NCBI GenBank assembly: GCA_016125185.1
Contig: WGMG01000006.1
Coordinates: 1,550,001 to 1,614,000 of the forward strand
DNA length: 64,000 nucleotides
Reading direction: 5' to 3'
Origin: Armatimonadota bacterium
Lineage (GTDB): Bacteria > Armatimonadota > Fimbriimonadia > Fimbriimonadales > Fimbriimonadaceae
This document shows positions 39,859 to 47,954 of this stretch, in pieces. The notes beneath the pieces are model-generated. The model searched no databases and was not told the origin of the DNA. It worked only from the letters and a program-made list of their open reading frames with translations. The first letter of the stretch is position 1. Each line of letters opens with the position of its first letter. The position numbers and the translations under genes were made by a program.

Positions 39859-39896
39859 CCTTTCTCCAAATTCTCCGAAGGAAATTTGGAGAAAGG
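39859..39896. other. Perfect 14-bp hairpin between two minus-strand genes
   Basis: CCTTTCTCCAAATT (39859-39872) pairs fully with AATTTGGAGAAAGG (39883-39896) around a 10-base loop. It follows the oxidoreductase gene and has no T-run on the minus strand, so it may be a processing or stability element rather than a classic terminator. Confidence 0.65.
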
Positions 39897-39925
39897 ACCG
39901 CGGAACGACGAGAGGGGAAAGTCCA

Positions 39926-40924
39926 TTAGAGAGCAATCTCCACGCGAAGCCCAGTCTCCGCGCTCTCAATCGCGCCAAACACCATCGCCAAACTCTTGAT
40001 ATTGTCGTGGCACTCGCCGTTCGGCGCATTCCCGGTCCGAAGCGCCCACAAGAACTCGTCCAGGCTCCCGGCGATGCCACCCAGCTTGTCGATCGGCTGG
40101 AAAACCTGACGTTCGACTGGACGATGGAACCCTTCGTCGCCCACCACGGTCTCCGCCTCAATCAGGTCGTGACCGTTCCACTTCACCGTCCCTTTCGAGC
40201 CCACGGCCCGCCACTCGCCTTCCCACGAGGTGTGAAGCCCCTCACTGCACCAAGACCCGCGGTAGGCAAAACGAACGCCGCCCGTCATCTCAAAGAGGCA
40301 CGTGATGGACGATCCGTCCTGATACCAGCTCCAGCCCGGATTGAACTCGTCGGCATAGACCGAAACCGGATCGAGACCCGACAAATAGCGAGCTTGATCG
40401 AAGGTGTGAATCGCCATGTCCAGCACCAAGACGTGTGCCATTTTGTCTCGAAATCCGCCGAAGTGCGCTCCGATATAGAAGTCGACATTCAGGATTCCAA
40501 GCTCGCCAATCTCGCCCAGAATCTGCTTGAACGCCTCCTGCCGTCCGTCGTACCGGCGACTCTGCGAAACCATGTAGAGCTTCCCCGCCCGCTCCGACGC
40601 CGCCACCATGCGTCGCGCCGACTCCATCGAAACCGACATCGGCTTCTCTCCGAGCACCGGCAAGCCCGCCTCCAAAGCCTCAATGGTCACCGCCTCGTGC
40701 GCTTCCGGCACCGAAACATCCACCACGAAGTCCGCCTCGACCGCCCGCAAGGCATCCGAAAGCGACACAAACGCCGGAACCTCGATACCGACTTCTTGGG
40801 AGCTTTGCTCAACCTGGCCGGGCACCACATCGACCCATGCCGCGATCTCCGTCTCTGGGTTCGACACCAGGTTCCGAGCCCATGCTCGCCCCATTCCTCC
40901 CGCCCCAACAAGAATTGCCTTCAT
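39926..40924 (-). CDS. Gfo/Idh/MocA-family oxidoreductase
   Basis: 332 residues. Rossmann N-terminus (MKAILVGAGGMGRAWARNL), the VLGEKPMSVSMESARRM segment with the conserved Lys-Pro, and the substrate domain with HVLVLDMAIHTFDQARYL holding an Asp/His pair. It is a different subfamily from the 9139 gene. The natural substrate is probably a sugar or cyclitol. It is divergent from the threonine aldolase. Confidence 0.88.
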   Translation of the reverse strand: MKAILVGAGGMGRAWARNLVSNPETEIAAWVDVVPGQVEQSSQEVGIEVPAFVSLSDALRAVEADFVVDVSVPEAHEAVTIEALEAGLPVLGEKPMSVSMESARRMVAASERAGKLYMVSQSRRYDGRQEAFKQILGEIGELGILNVDFYIGAHFGGFRDKMAHVLVLDMAIHTFDQARYLSGLDPVSVYADEFNPGWSWYQDGSSITCLFEMTGGVRFAYRGSWCSEGLHTSWEGEWRAVGSKGTVKWNGHDLIEAETVVGDEGFHRPVERQVFQPIDKLGGIAGSLDEFLWALRTGNAPNGECHDNIKSLAMVFGAIESAETGLRVEIAL

Positions 40925-40977
40925 CGAGTGAAATTATGAATGGTGGCAACCTCGAATTAAGTAACCTATCAGCATCC

Positions 40978-42000
40978 ATGAGCATCGTCGATCTCCGTAG
41001 CGACACCGTCACCCGACCCACGCCCGACATGTATGAGGCAATGATGAACGCCCCTCTCGGTGACGACGTACTTGGCGACGAGCCCACCGTCTCGGAGCTT
41101 GAGTCCCTCGCCGCCAAAATGACGGTGAAGGAAGCCGCGCTCTTCGTGCCAAGCGGCACCATGGGGAACCAAGTCGCCATCGCCACCCACACCCAGCCTG
41201 GCCAAGCGATCATCGTCGAGCAGGAAGCCCACGTCATCTATTACGAGGTCGGCGCTCCCGCCGTGTTTGCCAATGTCCTGACTTGGACGCTTCCTTCGGA
41301 CAAGGGCGTCATGGACCCAGCAGACATCGAAAAGCGCATCACCTCGGCCAACCTGCACACTCCCGGAACCTCCCTGATCTGCATCGAGGACACCCATAAC
41401 CGAGCCGGAGGAACCATCATTCCTCTCGATACAATTGCCGAGTATCGCCGCATTGCCGACAAGCATGGCCTCAAGCTTCATATGGACGGCGCACGCGCCT
41501 TCAACGCCGCTGTCGCCCTCGGCGTGCCCATCGGCGATGTCACTCGCAACGTAGACACCGTCAGCATCTGCCTCTCCAAGGGTCTCCGCTCGCCGGTTGG
41601 CTCCATCCTGTGCGGCCCAAAGGAGTTCATCGACCGAGCTCGAATCTGGCGAAAGCGAATGGGCGGTGGCCTGCGCCAGTCTGGCGTTCTCGCCGCGTGC
41701 GGACTCGTCTCCCTGACGAAGTACGTCGATCGCCTCGCCGATGACCACGCCAATGCCCAACGCCTCGCCGTCGAAATCGGCAAACTCCCCGGCCTCCACA
41801 CCGACCCCGCCAACACGCCGACCAACATCTGCCTGGTCGGCACGGATCGCCCCGCTGTCGAATGGCAAGCCATGCTTCACGGTCGCGACGTTTGGTGCTT
41901 TCCGGTGGCTGAAAATCGTATCCGGCTGGTGACTCATGCCGATGTCGATTCGACCGGCGTGGACCGAGCGATTGAAGTGTTTACCGAACTAGCAGGCTAA
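40978..42000 (+). CDS. ltaE: Low-specificity L-threonine aldolase
   Basis: 340 residues, PLP fold type I. The N-terminus VDLRSDTVTRPTPDMYEAM, FVPSGTMGNQ, HMDGARAFNAAVALGV and the PLP-binding Lys201 in SICLSKGLRSPVGS are standard. It splits L-threonine or allo-threonine to glycine and acetaldehyde in the cytoplasm. The ATG at 40978 fits the family start; TAACCT lies 10 bases upstream. An ORF extension to 40837 overlaps the divergent oxidoreductase and is not coding. Confidence 0.95.
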   Translation: MSIVDLRSDTVTRPTPDMYEAMMNAPLGDDVLGDEPTVSELESLAAKMTVKEAALFVPSGTMGNQVAIATHTQPGQAIIVEQEAHVIYYEVGAPAVFANVLTWTLPSDKGVMDPADIEKRITSANLHTPGTSLICIEDTHNRAGGTIIPLDTIAEYRRIADKHGLKLHMDGARAFNAAVALGVPIGDVTRNVDTVSICLSKGLRSPVGSILCGPKEFIDRARIWRKRMGGGLRQSGVLAACGLVSLTKYVDRLADDHANAQRLAVEIGKLPGLHTDPANTPTNICLVGTDRPAVEWQAMLHGRDVWCFPVAENRIRLVTHADVDSTGVDRAIEVFTELAG

Positions 42001-42016
42001 AGGTACTCTGAGGTTA

Positions 42017-42565
42017 GTGAGCTTCGAAATCATCCTCGGTGACGTAAACGAGGAACTCTGCCACCATTGGCGGCAACACTTTCGAGACCTGCGCCACCCG
42101 ATCCACGGGCGAGCCGAGATTCAACACGGAGACTTCTTCGACATCAACGCCGATGCCTACGTCTCTCCCGCCAATAGCCACGGCATCATGGATGGCGGCT
42201 TCGACCTCCTCCTTCGCATCCGCTTTCCCAGCGTCGACGTCGCCGTCCAACGCGAGATCGATCAGCTCGGCGGAATGCTTCCTATCGGTCATGCCCTGGT
42301 GGTCGAAACCGGCGACTTCGACGTGCCCTATTTGGTCAGTGCGCCGACAATGGAGGTCCCAATGAACATCGCGCACACAAACAACGTGTATCTCGCGACT
42401 CGAGCCGTCTTCCGCGCTGTTCACGAATTCAATCTTGAGAACGACGGCGACATCCAATCGATCGCCATTCCGGGCCTAGGGACCGGAGTCGGCAAAATGC
42501 CCCCTGCCTTCGCCGCCGCCCAAATGGCGGAAGCGTACGGGGAATTCCTAAATGAGATTCAATAA
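42017..42565 (+). CDS. Macro-domain protein
   Basis: 182 residues, GTG start with TACTCT seven bases upstream. The macro fold is shown by AEIQHGDFFDINADAYVSPANSHGIMDGG split around residue 40-60 and IPGLGTGVGKMPPAFAAAQM near the C-terminus, the two phosphate/ribose-contact loops. Macro domains bind or hydrolyse ADP-ribose derivatives. This subfamily (with SPANSxGxMDGG) occurs alone in bacteria and phages. Substrate unproven. Confidence 0.88.
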   Translation: MSFEIILGDVNEELCHHWRQHFRDLRHPIHGRAEIQHGDFFDINADAYVSPANSHGIMDGGFDLLLRIRFPSVDVAVQREIDQLGGMLPIGHALVVETGDFDVPYLVSAPTMEVPMNIAHTNNVYLATRAVFRAVHEFNLENDGDIQSIAIPGLGTGVGKMPPAFAAAQMAEAYGEFLNEIQ

Positions 42566-42596
42566 CACGTTTCGCCTCGGGTAACGTCCAATCAAT

Positions 42597-43301
42597 ATGG
42601 TTGGCATCGCACTCGCTCTTTGCATGGCGCAAGAAGGACCCACGCCAGTGTTTGCCATCAAGCTCAACGGAACCGTTGTTTCGCCCAGCCCAGAAAGCTG
42701 GCGACCCGAAACCCATTGGATAAAGGTTCCCGGAGGTCTCGGCGTCGAGTTTTGGGGTCAGTCCTCTGGGTGGATGATTGTTGACCATCCCGCTCTCGCC
42801 CTTGAAAAGCAGTTCACGATTTCCGCATGGCTGAAACCGTACGCCTATGTGCTCAGCGGCCCACAAGCGCAGATCATGTTTCGCGGCGACGATCGTCCTG
42901 GCCTCGATCCCTACAGCATGGCCATCCATGACGACGGCACCATATTCTTGCGATTTGACAGCGATGACAACGTGACCACCGAATGCAAGAGCACAACGAA
43001 GCTTCCCGTGAACCAATGGTCGCACGTGGTTGGAACTTTCGATTCCTATGCGCATGCGATGAAGATTTGGGTCAATGGCAAGCTCGAAAATACCACGCAG
43101 ACCGACCGCCATCCCATCGGCAGACTGGAAGCCATCGACTCGGCCGGCCTTGGTGTCGGCAATGTACAGTGGGATAAAGGGCCGCACAACCAGCCCTACC
43201 ACGGCGTCATCGCCGACCTTCGACTCTACAATGTGGCGCTCGACCCCGAGAAGGTCGGATACGACCCCAAGCTTTGGGGCATTCAGAAGGTCGGCGGTTA
43301 G
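42597..43301 (+). CDS. LamG / concanavalin-A-like domain protein
   Basis: 234 residues. A short hydrophobic N-terminus (signal peptide likely) leads into a laminin-G-like jelly roll: FTISAWLKPYAYV, NQWSHVVGTFDSYAHAMKIWVNGK and HGVIADLRLYNVALDPEKV are the usual LamG_3 motifs. Probably exported and carbohydrate- or protein-binding. TAACGT lies 9 bases before the ATG. Confidence 0.87.
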   Translation: MVGIALALCMAQEGPTPVFAIKLNGTVVSPSPESWRPETHWIKVPGGLGVEFWGQSSGWMIVDHPALALEKQFTISAWLKPYAYVLSGPQAQIMFRGDDRPGLDPYSMAIHDDGTIFLRFDSDDNVTTECKSTTKLPVNQWSHVVGTFDSYAHAMKIWVNGKLENTTQTDRHPIGRLEAIDSAGLGVGNVQWDKGPHNQPYHGVIADLRLYNVALDPEKVGYDPKLWGIQKVGG

Positions 43302-43325
43302 CCCAATTATCTATCCGCAACCAAA

Positions 43326-43775
43326 TTAGTTGAGCGCCAAGTTGTATACGCCGCGAACAGTATCTGAACCGTATGCCTCTATGTAGGTGACCGTCAGCCC
43401 ATTCCCCGACCGCACGAATGTCGCTGTATAGGTGTACTGATTTCCGCCGGTTCCGTCCTGATCCTTCGCGTCCCAGTAAATGCCACCAGCAGCACCATTT
43501 GCATCTACAGCCCCAAGCATGTTGTCATAGATGTTGCCTGAGCCGGGACCAAACTGCATCTTAATGTCGATATTGCCATTGGAATCCACCGTTCCAGAAG
43601 TTGGAATGTCCGTTGCTTCGGTTCCAATTGGATTGTTGTTGGAATCGTAAATGTTCCAAGTGCCCTTGCCAGACCAAGTTCCCGCGTACAGACTTGTAGT
43701 TGAAGATCCACCGCCGCCACAAGCGAACAATGTTCCAACGAGTAAAGAGGCTCCAATGAATGAGGCTAGCTTCAT
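43326..43775 (-). CDS. Small predicted lipoprotein
   Basis: 149 residues with a lipobox (LFACGGGGSS, Cys19). The mature part is beta-rich, with Gly/Asn/Thr bias (YAGTWSGKGTWNIYDSNN) and looks like a small beta-barrel or lipocalin-like domain. Similar in style to the lipoprotein at 43969, which also begins with a Y-A-G-S/T repeat. Function unknown. Confidence 0.8.
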   Translation of the reverse strand: MKLASFIGASLLVGTLFACGGGGSSTTSLYAGTWSGKGTWNIYDSNNNPIGTEATDIPTSGTVDSNGNIDIKMQFGPGSGNIYDNMLGAVDANGAAGGIYWDAKDQDGTGGNQYTYTATFVRSGNGLTVTYIEAYGSDTVRGVYNLALN

Positions 43776-43887
43776 CAGAGGATGAGTCTACAAGCTTTTC
43801 GCCAGCGTGTCAAAGCAAGGCGTCGCATTCTCCTCCAGGCATAAGGGTCCAATCATGGTAAAGTTACGGACTTCATGACGAGGACTC

Positions 43888-43909
43888 TCGGCCAGTTTTG
43901 GCCGATTTT
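43888..43909 (+). terminator. Terminator-like hairpin upstream of a lipoprotein gene
   Basis: TCGGCCA (43888-43894) pairs with TGGCCGA (43899-43905), followed by TTTT. No plus-strand gene lies just upstream, so it may end a short unseen transcript or attenuate the lipoprotein gene. Confidence 0.5.
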
Positions 43910-43968
43910 GAAGTCAAATCCAGGCAGAGAGGGCGGCAGGGCGGCCGCAGAAACAGAAGGAAATTGCT

Positions 43969-44679
43969 ATGAAGAATACGATTCTTATTAAGATAGTGGG
44001 GGTCATAGCCCTAATCGCTTCCATCTCTGGATGCGCAACCAAAGCAGAAGAGTTCGGCGACTATGCCGGCTCCTACTCGTCCACCTACACCCGAGTGGCG
44101 CTCGGTGGAACCATCAATATCGCCGTCACGCCCGGTGGACTGGTCGACTACGCCGTTTCAGACTCAGCGGCAGGAGTCTTCTTCGGCACAGCGGCCATCG
44201 ACAGCACTGGCCACTTCGCGGCGGTGGTGAACCAAAACAACCAGACCTATAATCTGTCCGCGACGGTCATCCCGTCCAAGACCGCCGCCCAACGGCAGGT
44301 CGTGTTCAATGTGACGGGTGACATCACTCTCTCGGTCACCCTCCAGTACCAGGACTCTCCCAACACGGGAAGCTATGCAGGAAGCTATGCCGGAGCGTAC
44401 ACCGGAGACTTTTCGGGAGACTGGAACTTCACCTTCGGCTCGAACGGGCATGTCGTGGGCGGAGTAACCAACGGAAATGAAACCCTCTTCAACGTGTCGG
44501 GCAATTTCTCGGCGGCCGGTGCCGGCCAACTAACGGGCCAAGGCTCTGGTACCCATCTAGGGGAAACGATGACATGGGCAGGCATGTGCGTTCTCTCCAA
44601 TGGGCAGGTCAGTTGTACGGGCATTTGGTCCACCAGCGCATCCCAAGCGGGAACCTGGCAAGGATCGCGAAGCAACTAA
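43969..44679 (+). CDS. Predicted lipoprotein with Gly/Ser/Thr-rich beta domain
   Basis: 236 residues. Lipobox SISGC (Cys22). The mature protein has two similar halves that each start with a Y-A-G-S-Y motif (YAGSYSSTYT near 32; YAGSYAGAYTGDFSG near 138), suggesting an internal duplication. AGAAGGAAATTGCT precedes the ATG. Function unknown; likely cell-envelope. Confidence 0.8.
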   Translation: MKNTILIKIVGVIALIASISGCATKAEEFGDYAGSYSSTYTRVALGGTINIAVTPGGLVDYAVSDSAAGVFFGTAAIDSTGHFAAVVNQNNQTYNLSATVIPSKTAAQRQVVFNVTGDITLSVTLQYQDSPNTGSYAGSYAGAYTGDFSGDWNFTFGSNGHVVGGVTNGNETLFNVSGNFSAAGAGQLTGQGSGTHLGETMTWAGMCVLSNGQVSCTGIWSTSASQAGTWQGSRSN

Positions 44680-44686
44680 TGTCAAT

Positions 44687-44718
44687 TCCAGCCCCAGTGG
44701 CGGCACCCTGGGGCTGGA
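44687..44718. terminator. GC-rich hairpin after the lipoprotein gene
   Basis: TCCAGCCCCAG (44687-44697) pairs perfectly with CTGGGGCTGGA (44708-44718). No T-run follows, so termination may be weak; it lies between convergent genes. Confidence 0.65.
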
Positions 44719-44735
44719 TTGAACACTTGCCGACA

Positions 44736-45167
44736 TTACGGCTGGTTCGGCATGTCCTGCGTTTGGAAGTGAACCAGAGCCCGAACGCCTTCACTCTTCA
44801 TGATCGCAACTGTTTCCGTTGCCCCGTCGCCTAAGTCCCGTTCAAAGTCACGCGAATCGACCAGGACATAAGGTCCATCCTGGGAGTTGCTATAAAGGTG
44901 AGTCGTTCCCGGTCCCTGGTCTTTGAACCCTTCCTTGACGAGTACCTTAGCGATTTCCTCGACGTCCATGGTCGGAACTTCGAATACGTTGCCTGGGCCA
45001 GCGTATCGCCAGGGAATCTTGGTAAAGTCGACCATCTTTGGCGTCACCTGGATTCCATAAAGGGACGTCTTTGGCAAGAGGAAGTGGGAGACGACGAACC
45101 AAGCGGTCGCACCTGCGCAGACCAAAAACCCCAGGATCGCGACAAGGATAAGAACTCTTCGGCGCAT
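44736..45167 (-). CDS. Single-pass membrane-anchored protein, unknown function
   Basis: 143 residues. A basic N-terminus (MRRRV) and one hydrophobic helix (about 5-30) anchor an outside domain of about 110 residues (e.g. VFEVPTMDVEEIAKVLVKEGF). No motif is recognised. The last of three minus-strand genes. Confidence 0.72.
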   Translation of the reverse strand: MRRRVLILVAILGFLVCAGATAWFVVSHFLLPKTSLYGIQVTPKMVDFTKIPWRYAGPGNVFEVPTMDVEEIAKVLVKEGFKDQGPGTTHLYSNSQDGPYVLVDSRDFERDLGDGATETVAIMKSEGVRALVHFQTQDMPNQP

Positions 45168-45197
45168 TTGACTCAGGCATTGTAGCCGAAGACGACC

Positions 45198-45827
45198 TTA
45201 CTTCTTCGTCCGCTCAGAATTCTTTCGATAGGCGAATTGGAGTCCGGTGGCTCGCTCGATCTTGTGCAGAAGCTTTTTCTTCGAAGCGATGATTCCTTGA
45301 ATGGTCACCTCACGACCATCTTGGAGCAGGACCACGCAGTGATCGAACGGCTGACGGTCATCGTCCAATCCCTGGTACCGTCGTAGCTCAACGACTTCGC
45401 TAAACTTGGCTTCGGCCGAAAGCACCCCCTCTTTGTCGAACAAACGAAGACCGTCCCGATCAAGCTCGATGCGCGCGTGAAATTGACGCTCGTATCGGAC
45501 GTTTTGACGAACTCTCACGTAACTGGCGAGAAAGAGGACCGTTCCCACCGCAACTCCCGATGCGCAGAAGAAGGCGAAAAATTCAAAATGCAATACCAAG
45601 CTCAACGACAAGAAAAGCAACGATAGGGAGACAAGGCAGCCGCCACACCCGACTTCAAAAACCGGTCTGGTTTGGCGAATTGGAAAGCAGTCTGGGCTTG
45701 CTTGCATCTCACTGCTCGACCTGAACAAGAATTTCGCCCAGATGATGAGGCTGCCAAAAGCCAAAACGAGACAAAGGAGTGCGCCGAACATCACTATCGT
45801 CCGTAACCGGATTGTACCGACGGCCAC
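45198..45827 (-). CDS. Membrane protein with cytoplasmic C-terminal domain
   Basis: 209 residues from GTG 45827, three bases after the previous stop, so coupled translation is likely; ATG 45791 is an alternative. Hydrophobic segments lie at about 12-35, 62-80 and 83-105; the C-terminal 90 residues look PH-like (FHARIELDRDGLRLFDKEG, then VTIQGIIASKKKLL). Function unknown. Confidence 0.72.
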   Translation of the reverse strand: MAVGTIRLRTIVMFGALLCLVLAFGSLIIWAKFLFRSSSEMQASPDCFPIRQTRPVFEVGCGGCLVSLSLLFLSLSLVLHFEFFAFFCASGVAVGTVLFLASYVRVRQNVRYERQFHARIELDRDGLRLFDKEGVLSAEAKFSEVVELRRYQGLDDDRQPFDHCVVLLQDGREVTIQGIIASKKKLLHKIERATGLQFAYRKNSERTKK

Positions 45828-45830
45828 GGC

Positions 45831-46364
45831 CTAGTTATTGGTCAAGTAGACGGGCATACCCAGCTTGCCAAGGGTTCCAGCCAGCCAAACCAGAGATTCC
45901 TCATCGGCAGGATCATCACTCTGGGCATCGATAAATGCGATGATGTGCTTCGCACTGTCCGAATCCTTCCAAGCATTCCGGTAAGTCGCGATTCCCACGC
46001 CGTTATAGCCAACTTTCGTGCGAGCAGAAGCCAACTGAACAATGGCATCTTCTGGCATCACTATGTGGTCTCCCGTTCGCGTCGCCTGAACCGTGATGGT
46101 GACTGGGGAACCTCCAAGCGACAGAGTAATCACATAGTAACCCGCGTAGCCGTGCGGAAACTGATACTCTTGTTCTATTCGAAGCGACCTCGTCGTATCC
46201 GCCGTTCTCGACCCAAGCTCGACTTTCCGATCGCCTCTCACCGCGTACAAAGGACGCGCGTGCAAAGAGAAGCCCCATCTCTCTTCCTTCTGGACAATCC
46301 ACTCGTTGCCCAAAAGCTCGTCATGGTCACCTTCGACAAATGAGGTCAGTCTTGGCATTTTCAC
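45831..46364 (-). CDS. Hypothetical soluble protein
   Basis: 177 residues from GTG 46364; ATG 46358 is also possible. TAAAAT on the minus strand (46375-46370) lies 5 bases before the GTG. No signal peptide or membrane helix. The middle is beta-rich (YAGYYVITLSLGGSPVTITVQ). Not recognised. It heads a small minus-strand operon with the 45198 gene and faces away from nusA. Confidence 0.65.
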   Translation of the reverse strand: MKMPRLTSFVEGDHDELLGNEWIVQKEERWGFSLHARPLYAVRGDRKVELGSRTADTTRSLRIEQEYQFPHGYAGYYVITLSLGGSPVTITVQATRTGDHIVMPEDAIVQLASARTKVGYNGVGIATYRNAWKDSDSAKHIIAFIDAQSDDPADEESLVWLAGTLGKLGMPVYLTNN

Positions 46365-46503
46365 CCCACATTTTACTGACTTTAGTCCTGTATCCCAAGT
46401 TCGGAGACCTGAAAGGAAACGACAGCCAAAAAAAATCGTGGAGCGAACCCTGGCTACCTTGGCGTAGTACTAAGGGCGCGCCGTCCACCCGGACCGAATG
46501 TGA

Positions 46504-46562
46504 TACAATAAATGAAGACAGTTCGGGTAGCGTAAACCGAGGTGGCAAAAGCCACCTTTTTT
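46504..46562 (+). terminator. Promoter and intrinsic terminator inside the nusA leader
   Basis: TACAAT (46504-46509) is followed, about 35 bases later, by AGGTGGC-AAAA-GCCACCT (46540-46557) and a run of six T (46557-46562), a complete intrinsic terminator 38 bases before the nusA start codon. Either a very short RNA ends here, or nusA expression is attenuated. No competing antiterminator fold is obvious. Confidence 0.75.
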
Positions 46563-46600
46563 GTTACCGGACGAACGCAAAGTCGAGGAAAAGGAGCACA

Positions 46601-47671
46601 ATGGAAGGCGATGTACTGCATCAACTGAACCAGATTGCGCAGGAGCGTGATCTGCCAATGGAAGAGCTTCAAGCTGAGCTTGAGGAGGCGCTTGCTGCCG
46701 CATACAAGAAGTATGTGGGAGCTCGCGGCGAGGTCCATGTCAAGCTCGATCCTCGTAAAGGAATGACCGCCAGCGTCGAAAAGGAAGTTGTCGGCGTCGT
46801 GGTCGAACCCAGCTTTCAAATCAGCCTCGTCGAGGCTCGCCGCCGCAAGAACGACGCAGAAATCGGCGACTTTATCCCGATGGATGTGGATCCCAACCGG
46901 TTTGGACGCATTGCCGCCCAAACCGCAAAGCAGGTCCTCAGCCAAAAGCTCCGTGAAGCCGAAACCCGCCGCATCCACGACGTCTTTGCCGAAAAGATCG
47001 GCGACATCGTGACTGGTCAGGTCACTCGACGAGACGATCAAAACGTCTATGTTCAAGTCAACCGGGTCGAAGCCGAACTTCCCCGTCGCGAGCAGGTGCC
47101 GACCGAAAAGTATTCGACCAATACCCGCCTGAAGGTTTACGTCTACAAGGTCGATGACTCGCAGAAGCGACTCAAAGTCATCGTCAGCCGAACCCACCCG
47201 AACCTGCTTCGAAAGTTGTTCGAATTGGAAGTTCCAGAGATCGGTACGGGCATCGTGACGATTAAGAGCGTGGCCCGCGAACCAGGTCAGCGAAGCAAGA
47301 TCGCAGTTCAATCCACTGACGAACGCGTCGACCCGATCGGCGCTTGCATTGGCCCGCGCGGTGCGCGAGTCCAAGCCATCGTCGATGAACTGAACGACGA
47401 AAAGATCGACGTTGTCCCGTTCAAGGACGACCCCAAAGAATTCATCGTCGAATCGCTGTCGCCAGCCAAGGTGAACACGATTCGGCTCACCGAAAAGCAG
47501 AATGAGCGCGGAGAAATGGAGAAGCACGCCTACGTGGTGGTTCCCGAGAACCAGCTCTCGCTCGCGATCGGCAAAGGCGGCCAAAACGTCCGTTTGGCGG
47601 CCCGACTAACTGGCTGGACAATTGACATCCGCAGCGAGGCGCAAGCCGCCGCTGAGCGGGGACGAGGGTGA
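46601..47671 (+). CDS. nusA: Transcription termination/antitermination factor NusA
   Basis: 356 residues from ATG 46601 with AAGGAG upstream. N-terminal RNA-polymerase-binding domain 1-115, S1 domain (GDIVTGQVTRRDDQNVYVQV), then two KH domains (DPIGACIGPRGARVQAI; NQLSLAIGKGGQNVRLAARLTGW). It ends after KH2 and has no C-terminal acidic repeats, as in Gram-positive types. It heads nusA-ylxR-infB; rimP, usually first, is missing here. Confidence 0.97.
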   Translation: MEGDVLHQLNQIAQERDLPMEELQAELEEALAAAYKKYVGARGEVHVKLDPRKGMTASVEKEVVGVVVEPSFQISLVEARRRKNDAEIGDFIPMDVDPNRFGRIAAQTAKQVLSQKLREAETRRIHDVFAEKIGDIVTGQVTRRDDQNVYVQVNRVEAELPRREQVPTEKYSTNTRLKVYVYKVDDSQKRLKVIVSRTHPNLLRKLFELEVPEIGTGIVTIKSVAREPGQRSKIAVQSTDERVDPIGACIGPRGARVQAIVDELNDEKIDVVPFKDDPKEFIVESLSPAKVNTIRLTEKQNERGEMEKHAYVVVPENQLSLAIGKGGQNVRLAARLTGWTIDIRSEAQAAAERGRG

Positions 47672-47685
47672 GGTGATGCTCCACA

Positions 47686-47943
47686 GTGCCAAGCCACGTT
47701 CCAATTCGGACCTGCATCGCCTGTCGCGGTAAATTTTCTCAGGAGAGCCTGTTTCGGCTCTCCCTGTCCGAAGAGCATATGCCAACCCCCTGGACTGGGC
47801 AGGGGCGGAGTGCGTATGTCTGCAAGTCTCGTCCGTGCGTCGAATCGTTCACGCACAAAGGACGCCTGCAAAAGGCGTTCAAAACCGGCAATCTCGTTCC
47901 AAACGAGCCCCTTTTACAAGATTTATTATGCAAACTGAGGTAA
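47686..47943 (+). CDS. ylxR: YlxR-family (DUF448) RNA-binding protein
   Basis: 85 residues, GTG start. The family signature RTCIACR at 8-14 and GRSAYVCKSRPCVE in the middle are clear, and the place between nusA and infB is the standard one. YlxR proteins bind RNA and have been reported to affect RNase P or transcription. The C-terminus overlaps alternative infB starts. Confidence 0.92.
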   Translation: MPSHVPIRTCIACRGKFSQESLFRLSLSEEHMPTPWTGQGRSAYVCKSRPCVESFTHKGRLQKAFKTGNLVPNEPLLQDLLCKLR

Positions 47944-47954
47944 AGAAAGCAAAT

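Noticed and set aside
39926-40161. N-terminal extension of the NTF2-like gene to 40161
   Set aside because: It is antisense to the oxidoreductase C-terminus and the signal peptide would be internal.
46512-46535. A seven-codon leader peptide (MKTVRVA) before the nusA terminator
   Set aside because: Its ATG lies 2 bases from the -10 box, so it is probably upstream of the transcription start; no regulatory codon run.
46540-46600. T-box riboswitch in front of nusA
   Set aside because: No T-box sequence or specifier loop; the leader is too short.
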